A DNA stretch of 37,086 bases from a virus. The stretch covers positions 1 to 37,086 of IMG/VR virus record IMGVR_UViG_3300047551_001442; one strand, written 5' to 3'. Positions 5,998 through 12,460 of this stretch are shown here, piece after piece (position 1 is the stretch's first letter; each line of letters opens with the position of its first letter). The translations under genes were made by a program, and so were the position numbers. The notes beneath the pieces were generated by a model, which was not told the DNA's origin, ran no database searches, and saw only the letters and a list, made by a program, of their open reading frames with translations.

Positions 5998-6409
5998 AGC
6001 AAAAGTTAAATATGCTGCTGGGCAGCCAAGGGAAGGACAGTATGGCCCATCTATTAACATCCTTGTCGTTTTCTCCGACGGCAAGGAAGCCAGGATATAC
6101 GGTAAGCCTGGCGATCCTATTCAATCACTAAAACAAGGGGATGTCATTGATGTACTAGATGACAAGGGAAAGTTAAAGTATGTTCAATCTGAACCAACTA
6201 CTGAGATGGCAATTGCCAGTATGAAGGAACACGAGGCTACAAATGCGGAGAAGCCTGACCTATCTAAGATGGTATTTGATTTGTCAGCCGTATATACACA
6301 AACCTACATTGACATTTATAACAAATTAATTGATGCAAAATTGCCGCATGAGAATGCAACTGCGGCAACTTCTACTATCTTTATACAGGTCTTTAATAAA
6401 TTGAGATGA
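5984..6409 (+). CDS. Hypothetical protein, 141 aa, possible OB-like fold
   Basis: Residues 1-65 have alternating strands and turns (INILVVFSDGKEARIYGKPG, then GDVIDVLDDKGKLKYV), a pattern that could be a small beta-barrel of OB type. Residues 85-141 are helical. It directly precedes the RecB-like nuclease, so a part in recombination or single-strand binding is possible; this is inference from position and a loose fold guess. A terminator-like hairpin follows at 6422-6448. Confidence 0.65.
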   Translation: MIINKAKVKYAAGQPREGQYGPSINILVVFSDGKEARIYGKPGDPIQSLKQGDVIDVLDDKGKLKYVQSEPTTEMAIASMKEHEATNAEKPDLSKMVFDLSAVYTQTYIDIYNKLIDAKLPHENATAATSTIFIQVFNKLR

Positions 6410-6421
6410 ATGACTCTATAT

Positions 6422-6448
6422 GTAGCAGCATCTGCGCTGCTACTTTTT
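6422..6448 (+). terminator. Terminator-like hairpin before the nuclease gene
   Basis: GTAGCAGC (6422-6429) pairs perfectly with GCTGCTAC (6436-6443), loop ATCTGC, followed by TTTTT. The next start is 22 bases downstream, so it may attenuate the nuclease gene. Confidence 0.7.
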
Positions 6449-6470
6449 AAAAAATTTTAAAAACTAAACA

Positions 6471-7376
6471 ATGCTTACATTACCAAAAGAACACATTTCG
6501 GTCAGTCAAGTTCAACTCTGGGAACAGGATCCAATTGCCTACCAAAAAAAATACTTTATAGGCATACCGGACAAACCTTCTCCATTCATGGACTTTGGAA
6601 AACAATTTGCCACAGATATAGAAGATTATAGAAATGGTGTACAAAGAGATTTTAATTTCCCAAATCAATTCCTTGAAACAACACATATCTATCCCTATGT
6701 TGAATATAAGTTAGAGCATGATTTTACTACTTTCAAATTTCTTGGCTTTATTGATAATATGTCAGAAGATTATGAAATAGTTGTTGACTTTAAGACTGGC
6801 ACCGCTCCATGGACGCAGGCAAGGTTAGAAGAGTCATTGCAAATGCAGATTTATTCAACCGTAATATTTTATCAATTCCAGGTACTACCTACCTGCTTTA
6901 TCAACTACTGGCAAACACGGTTAAAAGGCAAAGAGGTGCTATGGACAAATGTCAACGAAATTTACCGACATACATTTGGCTTTAAAGAACTTGCAGCAGC
7001 GGAGATGCGTGTGAGGAGAGCAGCCACGGAGATAAGTGAGGCTTATGATAAATATTTAAACGATGATTTAAATGAACTATTTCATACATACAGTGAATGG
7101 GTTGAACTTGAAAAGACAGTAACTAAGGAAAAGGAAATTATTAAAGGAAAAATATCATCTATATTAAAAGATGAAAAATTAGCCTTAAAGGTAAATGAGA
7201 AACTAATAACCTATTCTACTTATCAAAGAAAAAGCTACCAGTTTTCCGAAAACATTCAGAACAAGGAAAGCGAACTAAAAAACTTGCAATTGCAGGAGAT
7301 AAGCAGCGGAGAAGCAGTAGAAGAGATAAAAACGGTAACCTTGATAAATGTGAGAGATGAAAGAGTGGAACAGTAA
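6471..7376 (+). CDS. RecB/Cas4-like PD-(D/E)XK nuclease, 301 aa
   Basis: A DNA exonuclease of the PD-(D/E)XK superfamily, of the kind paired with phage recombination and replication proteins. Key motifs: an N-terminal SVSQVQLWEQDP segment (as in RecB-like domains, ISVSQ then a Trp), the conserved Asp in FLGFIDNM (about residue 95), the D-x-K core in VVDFKTG (about 105-111), and the motif Q-x-x-x-Y in LQMQIYS (about 123-129). The C-terminal third is a charged helical tail, possibly coiled coil. The length is normal for single-domain phage members. It is the first gene after the hairpin at 6422-6448 and overlaps the next gene by 20 bases. Confidence 0.75.
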   Translation: MLTLPKEHISVSQVQLWEQDPIAYQKKYFIGIPDKPSPFMDFGKQFATDIEDYRNGVQRDFNFPNQFLETTHIYPYVEYKLEHDFTTFKFLGFIDNMSEDYEIVVDFKTGTAPWTQARLEESLQMQIYSTVIFYQFQVLPTCFINYWQTRLKGKEVLWTNVNEIYRHTFGFKELAAAEMRVRRAATEISEAYDKYLNDDLNELFHTYSEWVELEKTVTKEKEIIKGKISSILKDEKLALKVNEKLITYSTYQRKSYQFSENIQNKESELKNLQLQEISSGEAVEEIKTVTLINVRDERVEQ

Positions 7377-7767
7377 GATGTTAGAAATACAATCTTTCTG
7401 CGAAGAAGTAAATGCCTGGATCACAACTGCTCCATCTGCGGAGCATTTGGAAGAATGTGACGAGTTCCTCCGCCAACTTTCCGCCTACTATTCAAGGTAT
7501 ACCGTAATCAGCGGCATTAATGAGAGCATATACTCTCAGATGCTAATGAGTTGCATTCGTGATATGCCAGAGGAAGAGTATAAAAGAGTTAAGCATTCCT
7601 CCACCTTAACCGACTATTATGTCAAAGGCAAATACCCAAAAGCAACTGCCATTTTTGAGCAATGTAGAGCCGTTAAGCAATTGTTATTAATAACCAGCGA
7701 CAATTACCGGACATTATTAAGTAGCTTTAGGCAAGAAAGAATATTAGTAGGACACATGACTACATAA
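7357..7767 (+). CDS. Hypothetical protein, 136 aa
   Basis: ATG 7357 overlaps the end of the nuclease gene; ATG 7378, two bases after that stop, is an equally good start (MLEIQSFCEEV). The protein is helical and Tyr/Ser-rich (LRQLSAYYSRYTVISG, IYSQMLMSCIRDM). It contains scattered Cys residues without a clear metal-binding pattern. Overlap with the nuclease gene suggests a joint role in DNA processing, but no family is recognised. Confidence 0.65.
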   Translation: MKEWNSKMLEIQSFCEEVNAWITTAPSAEHLEECDEFLRQLSAYYSRYTVISGINESIYSQMLMSCIRDMPEEEYKRVKHSSTLTDYYVKGKYPKATAIFEQCRAVKQLLLITSDNYRTLLSSFRQERILVGHMTT

Positions 7768-7777
7768 TAACTATAAA

Positions 7778-8005
7778 ATGAAACAGAAAAGACAAATTTT
7801 TAAAGTTAATTATAGTATAACCTATAATTCTGGAGCAAATTATAAAGCTACAAGGGATGTACTTGCTATTTCAGAAAATGGTGCAATAGATGTTATAAAA
7901 TGGTTGTTTAAAACAAGAAATATTAATATAATTTCAGTAAAACCAACTTTTGAATATATAGGACAACCTATAATAGCAGATTATGAAGTTTTAGGAGATT
8001 ATTAA
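7778..8005 (+). CDS. Hypothetical protein, 75 aa
   Basis: A small protein with an N-terminal strand-rich part (IFKVNYSITYNSGANYKATRD), a central helix (NGAIDVIKWLF) and a C-terminal strand (PIIADYEVLGDY). The beta-alpha-beta plan resembles small phage proteins that start with a beta hairpin, but no family is recognised. The same plan, strand then an EALEEF-type helix, is seen in 9275-9466. It is the last gene before 474 bases of non-coding structured sequence. Confidence 0.6.
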   Translation: MKQKRQIFKVNYSITYNSGANYKATRDVLAISENGAIDVIKWLFKTRNINIISVKPTFEYIGQPIIADYEVLGDY

Positions 8006-8091
8006 AAACATTTGCAGACCTCGGAGTAAGATGTTTTGTTTACTGATTAAACATTTCTTTCCATCTTATTGCGTCAGAGGATGAATTGGCA

Positions 8092-8107
8092 GCCTGGAAA
8101 GACAGGC
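8092..8107 (+). ncRNA. Hairpin H1 before tRNA-like element 1
   Basis: GCCTG pairs with CAGGC around loop GAAAGA. The tRNA-like element starts 6 bases further on. Compared with H2 (GCTTG/CAAGC) one base pair is changed on both sides, so the stem is conserved by compensatory change. Confidence 0.55.
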
Positions 8108-8113
8108 AAATTT

Positions 8114-8207
8114 AGCAAGGTGGCGGAATTGGTAGACGCTATACGTAGAACACAACCGATAATTAACAGGGCGTGTGTTCATGCAGGTTCGAATCCTGTC
8201 CTTGCTA
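8114..8207 (+). tRNA. tRNA-Leu-like element 1, non-canonical anticodon region
   Basis: Acceptor stem AGCAAGG (8114-8120) pairs fully with CCTTGCT (8200-8206), discriminator A. The D arm 8123-8139 contains AATTGGTAGA, typical of leucine tRNAs. The T arm GCAGG-TTCGAAT-CCTGT (8183-8199) is standard. Between D and T arms lie 43 bases that do not form a 5-bp stem with a 7-base loop. Two exclusive pairings exist: ATACG (8141-8145) with CGTGT (8172-8176), leaving a 26-base loop, or GAACACA (8148-8154) with TGTGTTC (8174-8180), 7 perfect pairs and a 19-base loop. No anticodon can be assigned. CCA is not encoded. Confidence 0.6.
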
Positions 8208-8276
8208 CAATCATATTGTGATTAATTGCCTTACCCTGACAGGAACGAAAACCTAGAGGCTTGAAAGTGGGTGACA

Positions 8277-8292
8277 GCTTGGAAAGACAAGC
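8277..8292 (+). ncRNA. Hairpin H2 before tRNA-like element 2
   Basis: GCTTG pairs with CAAGC around loop GAAAGA, 5 bases before the second tRNA-like element. It has the same loop and place as H1, with a C-G pair replaced by T-A. Confidence 0.55.
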
Positions 8293-8297
8293 AAAAT

Positions 8298-8391
8298 AGC
8301 AAGGTGGCGGAATTGGTAGACGCTATACGTAGAACACAACCGATAATTAACAGGGCGTGTGTTCATGCAGGTTCGAATCCTGCCCTTGTTT
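8298..8391 (+). tRNA. tRNA-Leu-like element 2, non-canonical anticodon region
   Basis: Nearly identical to element 1: across 93 bases only two changes are seen, in the T stem (CCTGC here, full pairing) and in the acceptor 3' strand (CCTTGTT here, one G-U). Both keep the stems. The unusual 43-base region between the D and T arms is unchanged, so it is either very recent or under constraint. Base 8391 would be the discriminator (T). CCA is not encoded. Confidence 0.6.
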
Positions 8392-8440
8392 ACGAAGCAA
8401 CATAGCGATTAGTTTTATAGGAATACAATGGTTGTTGACA

Positions 8441-8456
8441 TTCTGGAAAGACAGAG
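8441..8456 (+). ncRNA. Hairpin H3, third copy of the GAAAGA-loop hairpin
   Basis: TTCTG pairs with CAGAG (one T-G) around the same GAAAGA loop. No tRNA-like element follows; instead the small gene at 8480 begins 23 bases later. Confidence 0.45.
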
Positions 8457-8479
8457 CCTTACCACCCGAAGGTTGAGCA

Positions 8480-8632
8480 ATGCGGCATCTTGAAGCCATC
8501 CGACTTGGCGAGGACATTGACCAGGAGAGCGGATTATTACACGCTGCACACCTGCAATGCAATGCAGCAATGTTGACTGAATATTATTTTACTAAAAAAG
8601 AATTTGATAACCGTAAAAAATACGACAAATGA
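8480..8632 (+). CDS. Shortened dATP/dGTP diphosphohydrolase-like protein (DUF5664-type C-terminal half), 50 aa
   Basis: The protein reads MRHLEAIRLGEDID then ESGLLHAAHLQCNAAMLTEYY. The motif R-H-L-x-A-x-x-x-G-E-D-x-D-x-E-S-G-L-x-H-x-A-H is characteristic of the phage nucleotide diphosphohydrolase-like family DUF5664, in which Glu and His/Asp residues bind metal. Family members usually have a further N-terminal half with a K-Y-x-x-x-N-W segment; that half is missing, and the frame meets a stop two codons before this ATG. It overlaps the dCTP deaminase start (ATGA). It may be a remnant broken by the tRNA-like block or a minimal functional form; I favour a remnant. Confidence 0.55.
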   Translation: MRHLEAIRLGEDIDQESGLLHAAHLQCNAAMLTEYYFTKKEFDNRKKYDK

Positions 8633-9168
8633 TTTTAACCGACCACACTATTATTGACGAGATGAACGAAGGTAATATTAAGATTGAACCTTACAACCCT
8701 GCTAACCTTGGCACAAACAGTTATGACTTAACGCTTTCAAATACATTGGTATTATACACCGATAGGGTATTAGATGTAAAAAAGAAAAATCCATCCGCTC
8801 CAATGATTATCCCTGCTGAAGGAATTATTCTTCAGCCTAATATGCTATATCTTGCATCTACAATTGAATATACTGAAACATTGCGTCATGTGCCATTAAT
8901 ACAAGGAAAAAGTAGCCTTGGAAGATTAGGACTATTTGTCCATGTTACGGCTGGATTTGGCGATGTAGGCTTTAAAGGGCATTGGACATTGGAATTGGTT
9001 TGTGTACAACCAATTCGCATTTATGCAGGAATGAAAATTGCCCAGTTAGTGTACAATGACATCAGCGAGATGCCAAAGATAAGCTATGATAAGAAAGTTG
9101 ATGCAAAATACGCTAACCAAGGGATTGATCCGCAACCATCACGTTATCACAAAAATAAATTTATATGA
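8629..9168 (+). CDS. dcd: dCTP deaminase (Dcd/dUTPase superfamily), 179 aa
   Basis: Converts dCTP to dUTP (or directly to dUMP if bifunctional) and feeds phage thymidylate supply. The family core is clear: GTNSYDLTL (about 28-36), the nucleotide-binding QGKSSLGRLGLFVHV (92-106) and the catalytic Glu in HWTLELV (about residue 122), followed by GMKIAQLVY (about 134-142), as in Dcd proteins. The length is normal. The start overlaps the diphosphohydrolase-like gene, so the two form a nucleotide-pool pair. Mono- or bifunctionality cannot be decided by eye. Confidence 0.9.
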   Translation: MILTDHTIIDEMNEGNIKIEPYNPANLGTNSYDLTLSNTLVLYTDRVLDVKKKNPSAPMIIPAEGIILQPNMLYLASTIEYTETLRHVPLIQGKSSLGRLGLFVHVTAGFGDVGFKGHWTLELVCVQPIRIYAGMKIAQLVYNDISEMPKISYDKKVDAKYANQGIDPQPSRYHKNKFI

Positions 9169-9284
9169 CAGAGCATGAAAAAGAACTATTTCTAATATCC
9201 GTTAGAAAAATCATTGTCACGATTGGCGGAGTGTTGACTGCCGCATGGATTATTTACTATCTATACGACTTGTTATGGAGGTAG
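9165..9284 (+). CDS. Small single-pass membrane protein, 39 aa
   Basis: A short frame starting by ATGA overlap with dCTP deaminase and ending at TAG 9282-9284. A charged N-terminus (MTEHEKELF, then VRK) is followed by one hydrophobic helix (IIVTIGGVLTAAWIIYYLY, about residues 16-34) and a short tail. The overlap on both sides with neighbouring genes and the clean membrane segment support it. Its role is unknown; small phage membrane proteins may act in superinfection exclusion or lysis, which is only a possibility here. Confidence 0.6.
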   Translation: MTEHEKELFLISVRKIIVTIGGVLTAAWIIYYLYDLLWR

Positions 9285-9466
9285 AATTGAAAAAATACAT
9301 GATTAAGTATGAAAATGGAAACAAAGTACTGGTGAGCGCGAAGAACCTGGAAGAAGCATTGGAGGAATTTAAGGCATTACGAATCGAAACGGCAACTAAG
9401 GAGATACGAGTGTTGAGCAACTACGAAGTATATCACAAACACAAGAAGGAAAGTAATGACGGTTAA
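9275..9466 (+). CDS. Hypothetical protein, 63 aa
   Basis: ATG 9275 overlaps the end of the small membrane gene and gives MEVELKKYMIKYENGNKV; a longer frame from 9245 would overlap more and ATG 9299 is also possible. The protein has a beta hairpin followed by the helix NLEEALEEFKALRI and a further strand (KEIRVLSNYEVY), a plan common in small phage proteins. No function is known. It ends 27 bases before a strong terminator. Confidence 0.6.
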   Translation: MEVELKKYMIKYENGNKVLVSAKNLEEALEEFKALRIETATKEIRVLSNYEVYHKHKKESNDG

Positions 9467-9492
9467 TGTGTGCATAGTAAGTGTTTAGTCAG

Positions 9493-9523
9493 GTGCGGAG
9501 ATTTGCCTCCGCACTTTTTTTTT
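9493..9523 (+). terminator. Intrinsic terminator
   Basis: GTGCGGAG (9493-9500) pairs perfectly with CTCCGCAC (9507-9514), loop ATTTGC, followed by nine T residues. Confidence 0.85.
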
Positions 9524-9564
9524 AAATTATTTTTATAAAAATATACATTGTATTTATTTTATAA

Positions 9565-9572
9565 TATATTTG
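9565..9572 (+). promoter_or_regulatory. Possible -7 box (TATATTTG) upstream of 9606
   Basis: TATATTTG matches TAnnTTTG, 34 bases before the start at 9606 and just after a terminator. The AT-rich spacer resembles the one before 4547. No TTTG at -33. Confidence 0.4.
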
Positions 9573-9605
9573 CAGTATTAAATCACTTTTTAAACACACA
9601 TTACA

Positions 9606-10490
9606 ATGAAAAAGAATTTTAACAATCAAAAATTTGAATGGCTATTTGATGATATCACATCCTCAATGCCTAAGATTATTTTTGTAGGTATTATTTTAAC
9701 CTACGCCATCACCGCAGCGTTAAACGTGTATTTTTTACCTCTTCCCCTATTACTCTCGATTCCTGCAAGCATCATGCTCCAGTTTGGCAGGTTTGCAATT
9801 GTCTTTATTGACTTTCTTAACCCTTCCACTAAACGCTCACCTTATCCGCCAAAGGTAGCTGCCATTGCTACTGTTATAGCATTATTGGAATTATGGTTTT
9901 CAATTCAAGGCCATGCAGAAGGGGCAGAATTTTACGCTATGTTCTTTTTTATCGGAACAATTATCTGCTTTGGCTATGTGCTGGAGATACAATTCATTGA
10001 CAAGGGCATAGAAGCCTACGGTATTGGCGTTAAACAACCAAGGAGGCGCAATGTATCAAAGGCAAAGGAAAACACCGTTAAAATGAACGCTACAATGTCT
10101 CAGCCTATTAAGTTCACAATGGCAGTTTGTTTGGTATTATCTGTAACCATGGCAACTGCGCAGGAGAACCATTTTATGGCTTATAACTATATGAGTCTGG
10201 AGAAAATTGGAGGCAATAGGCTGGAAAGGACATATTATGATGTCATTGAAGAAAAGCATTTCATTGACACTATTACAACAGATTACCTTGATTCATGGAA
10301 TTTCTGGGATGGTTACAGTAGAACATCTATGGATAATGATTTATTTATGACATTTGGGACCCAAACATTGAAATATAATAAAGCATTGCAGTTGTGGTAT
10401 TACGATAAAAAGTACTACGATTATCCAGGCTTGTTAAAATTTCTTTGTAAATATGTAAAAAGGAATTTCATTAATAAAGAAGTTGAATGA
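9606..10490 (+). CDS. Membrane protein with an internal signal-peptide-like segment, 294 aa
   Basis: Residues about 18-145 contain four hydrophobic helices (starting IIFVGIILTYAIT, LLLSIPASIMLQF, VAAIATVIALLEL and FFFIGTIICFGYV). A basic cytoplasmic-looking loop follows (KQPRRRNVSKAKENTVK). Then MNATMSQPIKFTMAVCLVL, ending MATAQ-EN, has all features of a Bacteroidetes signal peptide with Gln after the cleavage site, followed by about 110 polar, Tyr/Asp-rich residues. So it is either a fusion of a membrane protein with an exported protein or two products, the second starting at ATG 10083 or 10095. The gene overlaps the RuvC-like gene by ATGA. The function is unknown. Confidence 0.65.
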   Translation: MKKNFNNQKFEWLFDDITSSMPKIIFVGIILTYAITAALNVYFLPLPLLLSIPASIMLQFGRFAIVFIDFLNPSTKRSPYPPKVAAIATVIALLELWFSIQGHAEGAEFYAMFFFIGTIICFGYVLEIQFIDKGIEAYGIGVKQPRRRNVSKAKENTVKMNATMSQPIKFTMAVCLVLSVTMATAQENHFMAYNYMSLEKIGGNRLERTYYDVIEEKHFIDTITTDYLDSWNFWDGYSRTSMDNDLFMTFGTQTLKYNKALQLWYYDKKYYDYPGLLKFLCKYVKRNFINKEVE

Positions 10491-10975
10491 AGTACGTCGG
10501 CATTGATCCTGCCATGCGGCTGAATGGATTGGCGGTTTGCGTGATAGATGATAATAAAGTCTATTTTGGAAGATACAAAAACCTTGCAGCCTGGATAATG
10601 GACAGTTTAAATTATGACAAAGACATTGCCGTGATTGTGGAAGATAGTAGCTTACAAAATATTACCTTCCGCAAACACGCCAACGTCAAGGCATCTAATA
10701 AAATTAGCCGCAACGTAGGCATGAATCAATGCGCCAGCAGAATAATTATAGATTTACTAACTTTGAATGGATATAGGGTGACCGGTATATCTCCACAGCA
10801 GAAGGGCAGCAAATGGACATTAGATTACTGTATGTCGGTGATCAAAGGATGCAAATTAGAGGTACACGGAAATAAAAAGCTATCTCAGGATGAAATAGAC
10901 GCTTTTACTCTTGCCCTTCACGCTAAAACCTTTTACAATGATGCAAGAACTGGTTATAAAAAAACGAATACATAA
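10487..10975 (+). CDS. RuvC-like Holliday junction resolvase, 162 aa
   Basis: A junction-resolving endonuclease of the RNase H fold, used to clear branched DNA before packaging. Motifs in order: GIDPA with the first catalytic Asp (residue 7), VIVEDSS with the catalytic Glu (about 52), a central helical part with a G-x-N-Q-x-x-x-R segment (about 78-86), and LSQDEIDAFTLAL with the final acidic pair (about 135-138). The length fits the RuvC family. It follows the membrane protein by ATGA overlap and overlaps the small coiled-coil gene at its end. Confidence 0.8.
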   Translation: MKYVGIDPAMRLNGLAVCVIDDNKVYFGRYKNLAAWIMDSLNYDKDIAVIVEDSSLQNITFRKHANVKASNKISRNVGMNQCASRIIIDLLTLNGYRVTGISPQQKGSKWTLDYCMSVIKGCKLEVHGNKKLSQDEIDAFTLALHAKTFYNDARTGYKKTNT

Positions 10976-11102
10976 GCTGCAACAGTTGCAGTTGGAAGAA
11001 ACATTAAGGAGTAAAAAAGATTATTTATTTCTTGATTTACTGAAAGAGAGAATTAAGCAAGAAGAAACAAAACTAAAACTTTTAAAAATAGGACAATGCT
11101 AG
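10938..11102 (+). CDS. Small coiled-coil protein, 54 aa
   Basis: ATG 10938 (or the next codon, also ATG) lies within the end of the resolvase gene in another frame. The protein is one long charged helix (HKLQQLQLEETLRSKK, then LKERIKQEETKLKLLKI), probably a coiled coil. It overlaps the next gene by ATG within its last codons (10938-11102 and 11096). The overlap of 38 bases with the resolvase gene is large, so the call rests mainly on the coupled downstream start and the helical regularity. Confidence 0.5.
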   Translation: MMQELVIKKRIHKLQQLQLEETLRSKKDYLFLDLLKERIKQEETKLKLLKIGQC

Positions 11103-11365
11103 ACTTAACAAAACAACAAAGAGAGTATATGGAGGAAATGTATTTAAAATTTCCTAAACCAATTAAATTTAATAATGTCATTCAAACAAATCTTGGATTA
11201 TTGCAGTTTTATAATTCTAAGAATGAGAAGAATGCTCCTTTTTGGCAGTATATGACAAAGGGCAGGATGGCATCTATTTTATATCAAATAATATCATCGA
11301 AAATTGAAAAGGATGAAACAAAGAAGAAAGCAGCATCAATGTTTAAAAAAATATTCAGTGAGTAA
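11096..11365 (+). CDS. Hypothetical protein, 89 aa
   Basis: The last gene of the rightward arm. It starts MLDLTKQQREYMEEMYLKFP and continues with a mixed alpha/beta centre (KFNNVIQTNLGLLQFYNSK) and a C-terminal basic helix (KKKAASMFKKIFSE). The KGRMASILYQIISSKIE segment looks like an amphipathic helix. No family is recognised. A strong terminator follows 30 bases after its stop, where the two arms of the genome meet. Confidence 0.65.
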   Translation: MLDLTKQQREYMEEMYLKFPKPIKFNNVIQTNLGLLQFYNSKNEKNAPFWQYMTKGRMASILYQIISSKIEKDETKKKAASMFKKIFSE

Positions 11366-11394
11366 TGTTTAATTAGTGGTTTTCCAAATTTTGA

Positions 11395-11422
11395 GCCGCA
11401 GGTACATACTTGCGGCTTTTTT
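11395..11422 (+). terminator. Terminator between the convergent arms
   Basis: GCCGCAGGT (11395-11403) pairs with ACTTGCGGC (11408-11416), 9 pairs with one G-U, loop ACAT, followed by six T residues on the + strand. The same hairpin forms in leftward RNA but without a good U-tract. Confidence 0.8.
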
Positions 11423-11423
11423 A

Positions 11424-12083
11424 TTACCACTCAACACCATTCACAATGGCATATTCAAGAATACCTTTAGCGTGTGCCTTAGCTATTGTTTCCTGCCATT
11501 CTTTGTCAATCATTAGCAGAGCATCTTGGTAATTAGTAAAGAATCCATTTTCCGAAAGCACGGCAGGCATATTTGTATTTTTAATTATCTGAAAGTTTGC
11601 CTCTCTATCCAAATCCCCATCTGTCCTATCCATTCTATGCACCCATCCTGGAGTAGCACTCTTCACTTGCTCACCTATACAAGTTGCAAGAATATCCGCT
11701 TTAGTTTCACCTGGTGTTGTAAATATCTCCCAACCTCTGGCAGTTGTTGTTGCAGCCGCATTGCCATGTATAGAAACAAGTATAGAATGTTTAGCTAACG
11801 ATGCGTAAGAGTTGGCAAGTTGGCAGCGTTTATTTAAAGAGGTATCATTAATAGGATCGTATATCTTTTTTACTTGGAAGCCATAATCAAGCAAATACTG
11901 CTCTAAATAATTAGCTAAGGAGCGATTAAACACACCCTCGAAAAACCATCCATAGGAATGAAATTTACCGACTCTGTGCTGATAACACTTTGAAGGATAG
12001 GTAACATATTTATCTGGCCCTGTGCCATTCTTCATGCCACCATGCCCGGCATCAAGGCATATTAAAAATTCATTAGGTTTCAT
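11424..12083 (-). CDS. N-acetylmuramoyl-L-alanine amidase (Amidase_3), endolysin, 219 aa
   Basis: Cuts the bond between MurNAc and L-Ala in peptidoglycan to release progeny. Zinc ligands and catalytic residues of the Amidase_3 family are in place: LDAGHGG (His about 14), Glu in GWFFEGVFN (about 49), His in VSIHGNAA (about 106) and the catalytic Glu in VLSENGFFTN (about 178). There is no signal peptide, so release through the holin two genes upstream is expected. There is no separate wall-binding domain. It is the last gene of the leftward arm. Confidence 0.9.
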   Translation of the reverse strand: MKPNEFLICLDAGHGGMKNGTGPDKYVTYPSKCYQHRVGKFHSYGWFFEGVFNRSLANYLEQYLLDYGFQVKKIYDPINDTSLNKRCQLANSYASLAKHSILVSIHGNAAATTTARGWEIFTTPGETKADILATCIGEQVKSATPGWVHRMDRTDGDLDREANFQIIKNTNMPAVLSENGFFTNYQDALLMIDKEWQETIAKAHAKGILEYAIVNGVEW

Positions 12084-12152
12084 ATATTATTTTTTAAGGG
12101 CAACAGAAATACATCCATTGCCCCGGCACAAAGGTAGCAAACCAAATAAAGC

Positions 12153-12449
12153 CTATAACTTAAAGCCTATAAGGGCAAAAGCTGCGGAAATCAAAGATAG
12201 CTTAGGAGGTAATTTTACCTCTATCTGTTTGTTAGCACATTCCTTGCTGGTTTCTTTAATTTTATCCCAGATTATTTGTGCCAATTTAATATATTCTCGC
12301 CATGTAAATTTTACTTTGTTGCCCTCAAGGAATACATTTACCTCTCCAGCAAGTTCAGCAAAGTTCATAGAATAACAAGCGATATCTCCAATTGGACTTT
12401 TAGGAGTTTCTGCGTTTTTTAACGCACTTTTTAAATTTGTTTCTATCAT
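12153..12449 (-). CDS. Hypothetical protein in the lysis cassette, 98 aa
   Basis: Lies between holin and amidase. It is helical and polar, with a hydrophobic C-terminus (SLISAAFALIGFKL). The central part reads FTWREYIKLAQIIWDKIKE. A spanin or antiholin role could be imagined from position, but there is no N-terminal membrane anchor or lipobox, so no function is assigned. Twelve bases separate it from the holin gene upstream. Confidence 0.55.
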   Translation of the reverse strand: MIETNLKSALKNAETPKSPIGDIACYSMNFAELAGEVNVFLEGNKVKFTWREYIKLAQIIWDKIKETSKECANKQIEVKLPPKLSLISAAFALIGFKL

Positions 12450-12460
12450 TTTATTTGTTT

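Larger units (their letters stand above)
8006..8479 (+). ncRNA. Non-coding structured block with repeated hairpin plus tRNA-like units
   Basis: No convincing gene lies in these 474 bases. In order it holds a nested hairpin (TAAGATG 8027-8033 with CATCTTA 8062-8068; inside it TGTTTA 8037-8042 with TAAACA 8048-8053), hairpin H1, tRNA-like element 1, a 70-base spacer, hairpin H2, tRNA-like element 2, and hairpin H3 without a tRNA behind it. The repeating hairpin/tRNA order suggests one transcript processed into units. Confidence 0.55.

Noticed and set aside
8085-8220. A small protein reading through the tRNA-like element (with KVAELVDAIRRTQP)
   Set aside because: The AELVDA...GSNP reading is the usual false translation of leucine-type tRNA sequence, and it occurs twice because the element is duplicated.
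8006-8479. Group I or group II intron in the non-coding block
   Set aside because: No matching 5' exon for the following gene is found and I could not identify the conserved core of either intron type.
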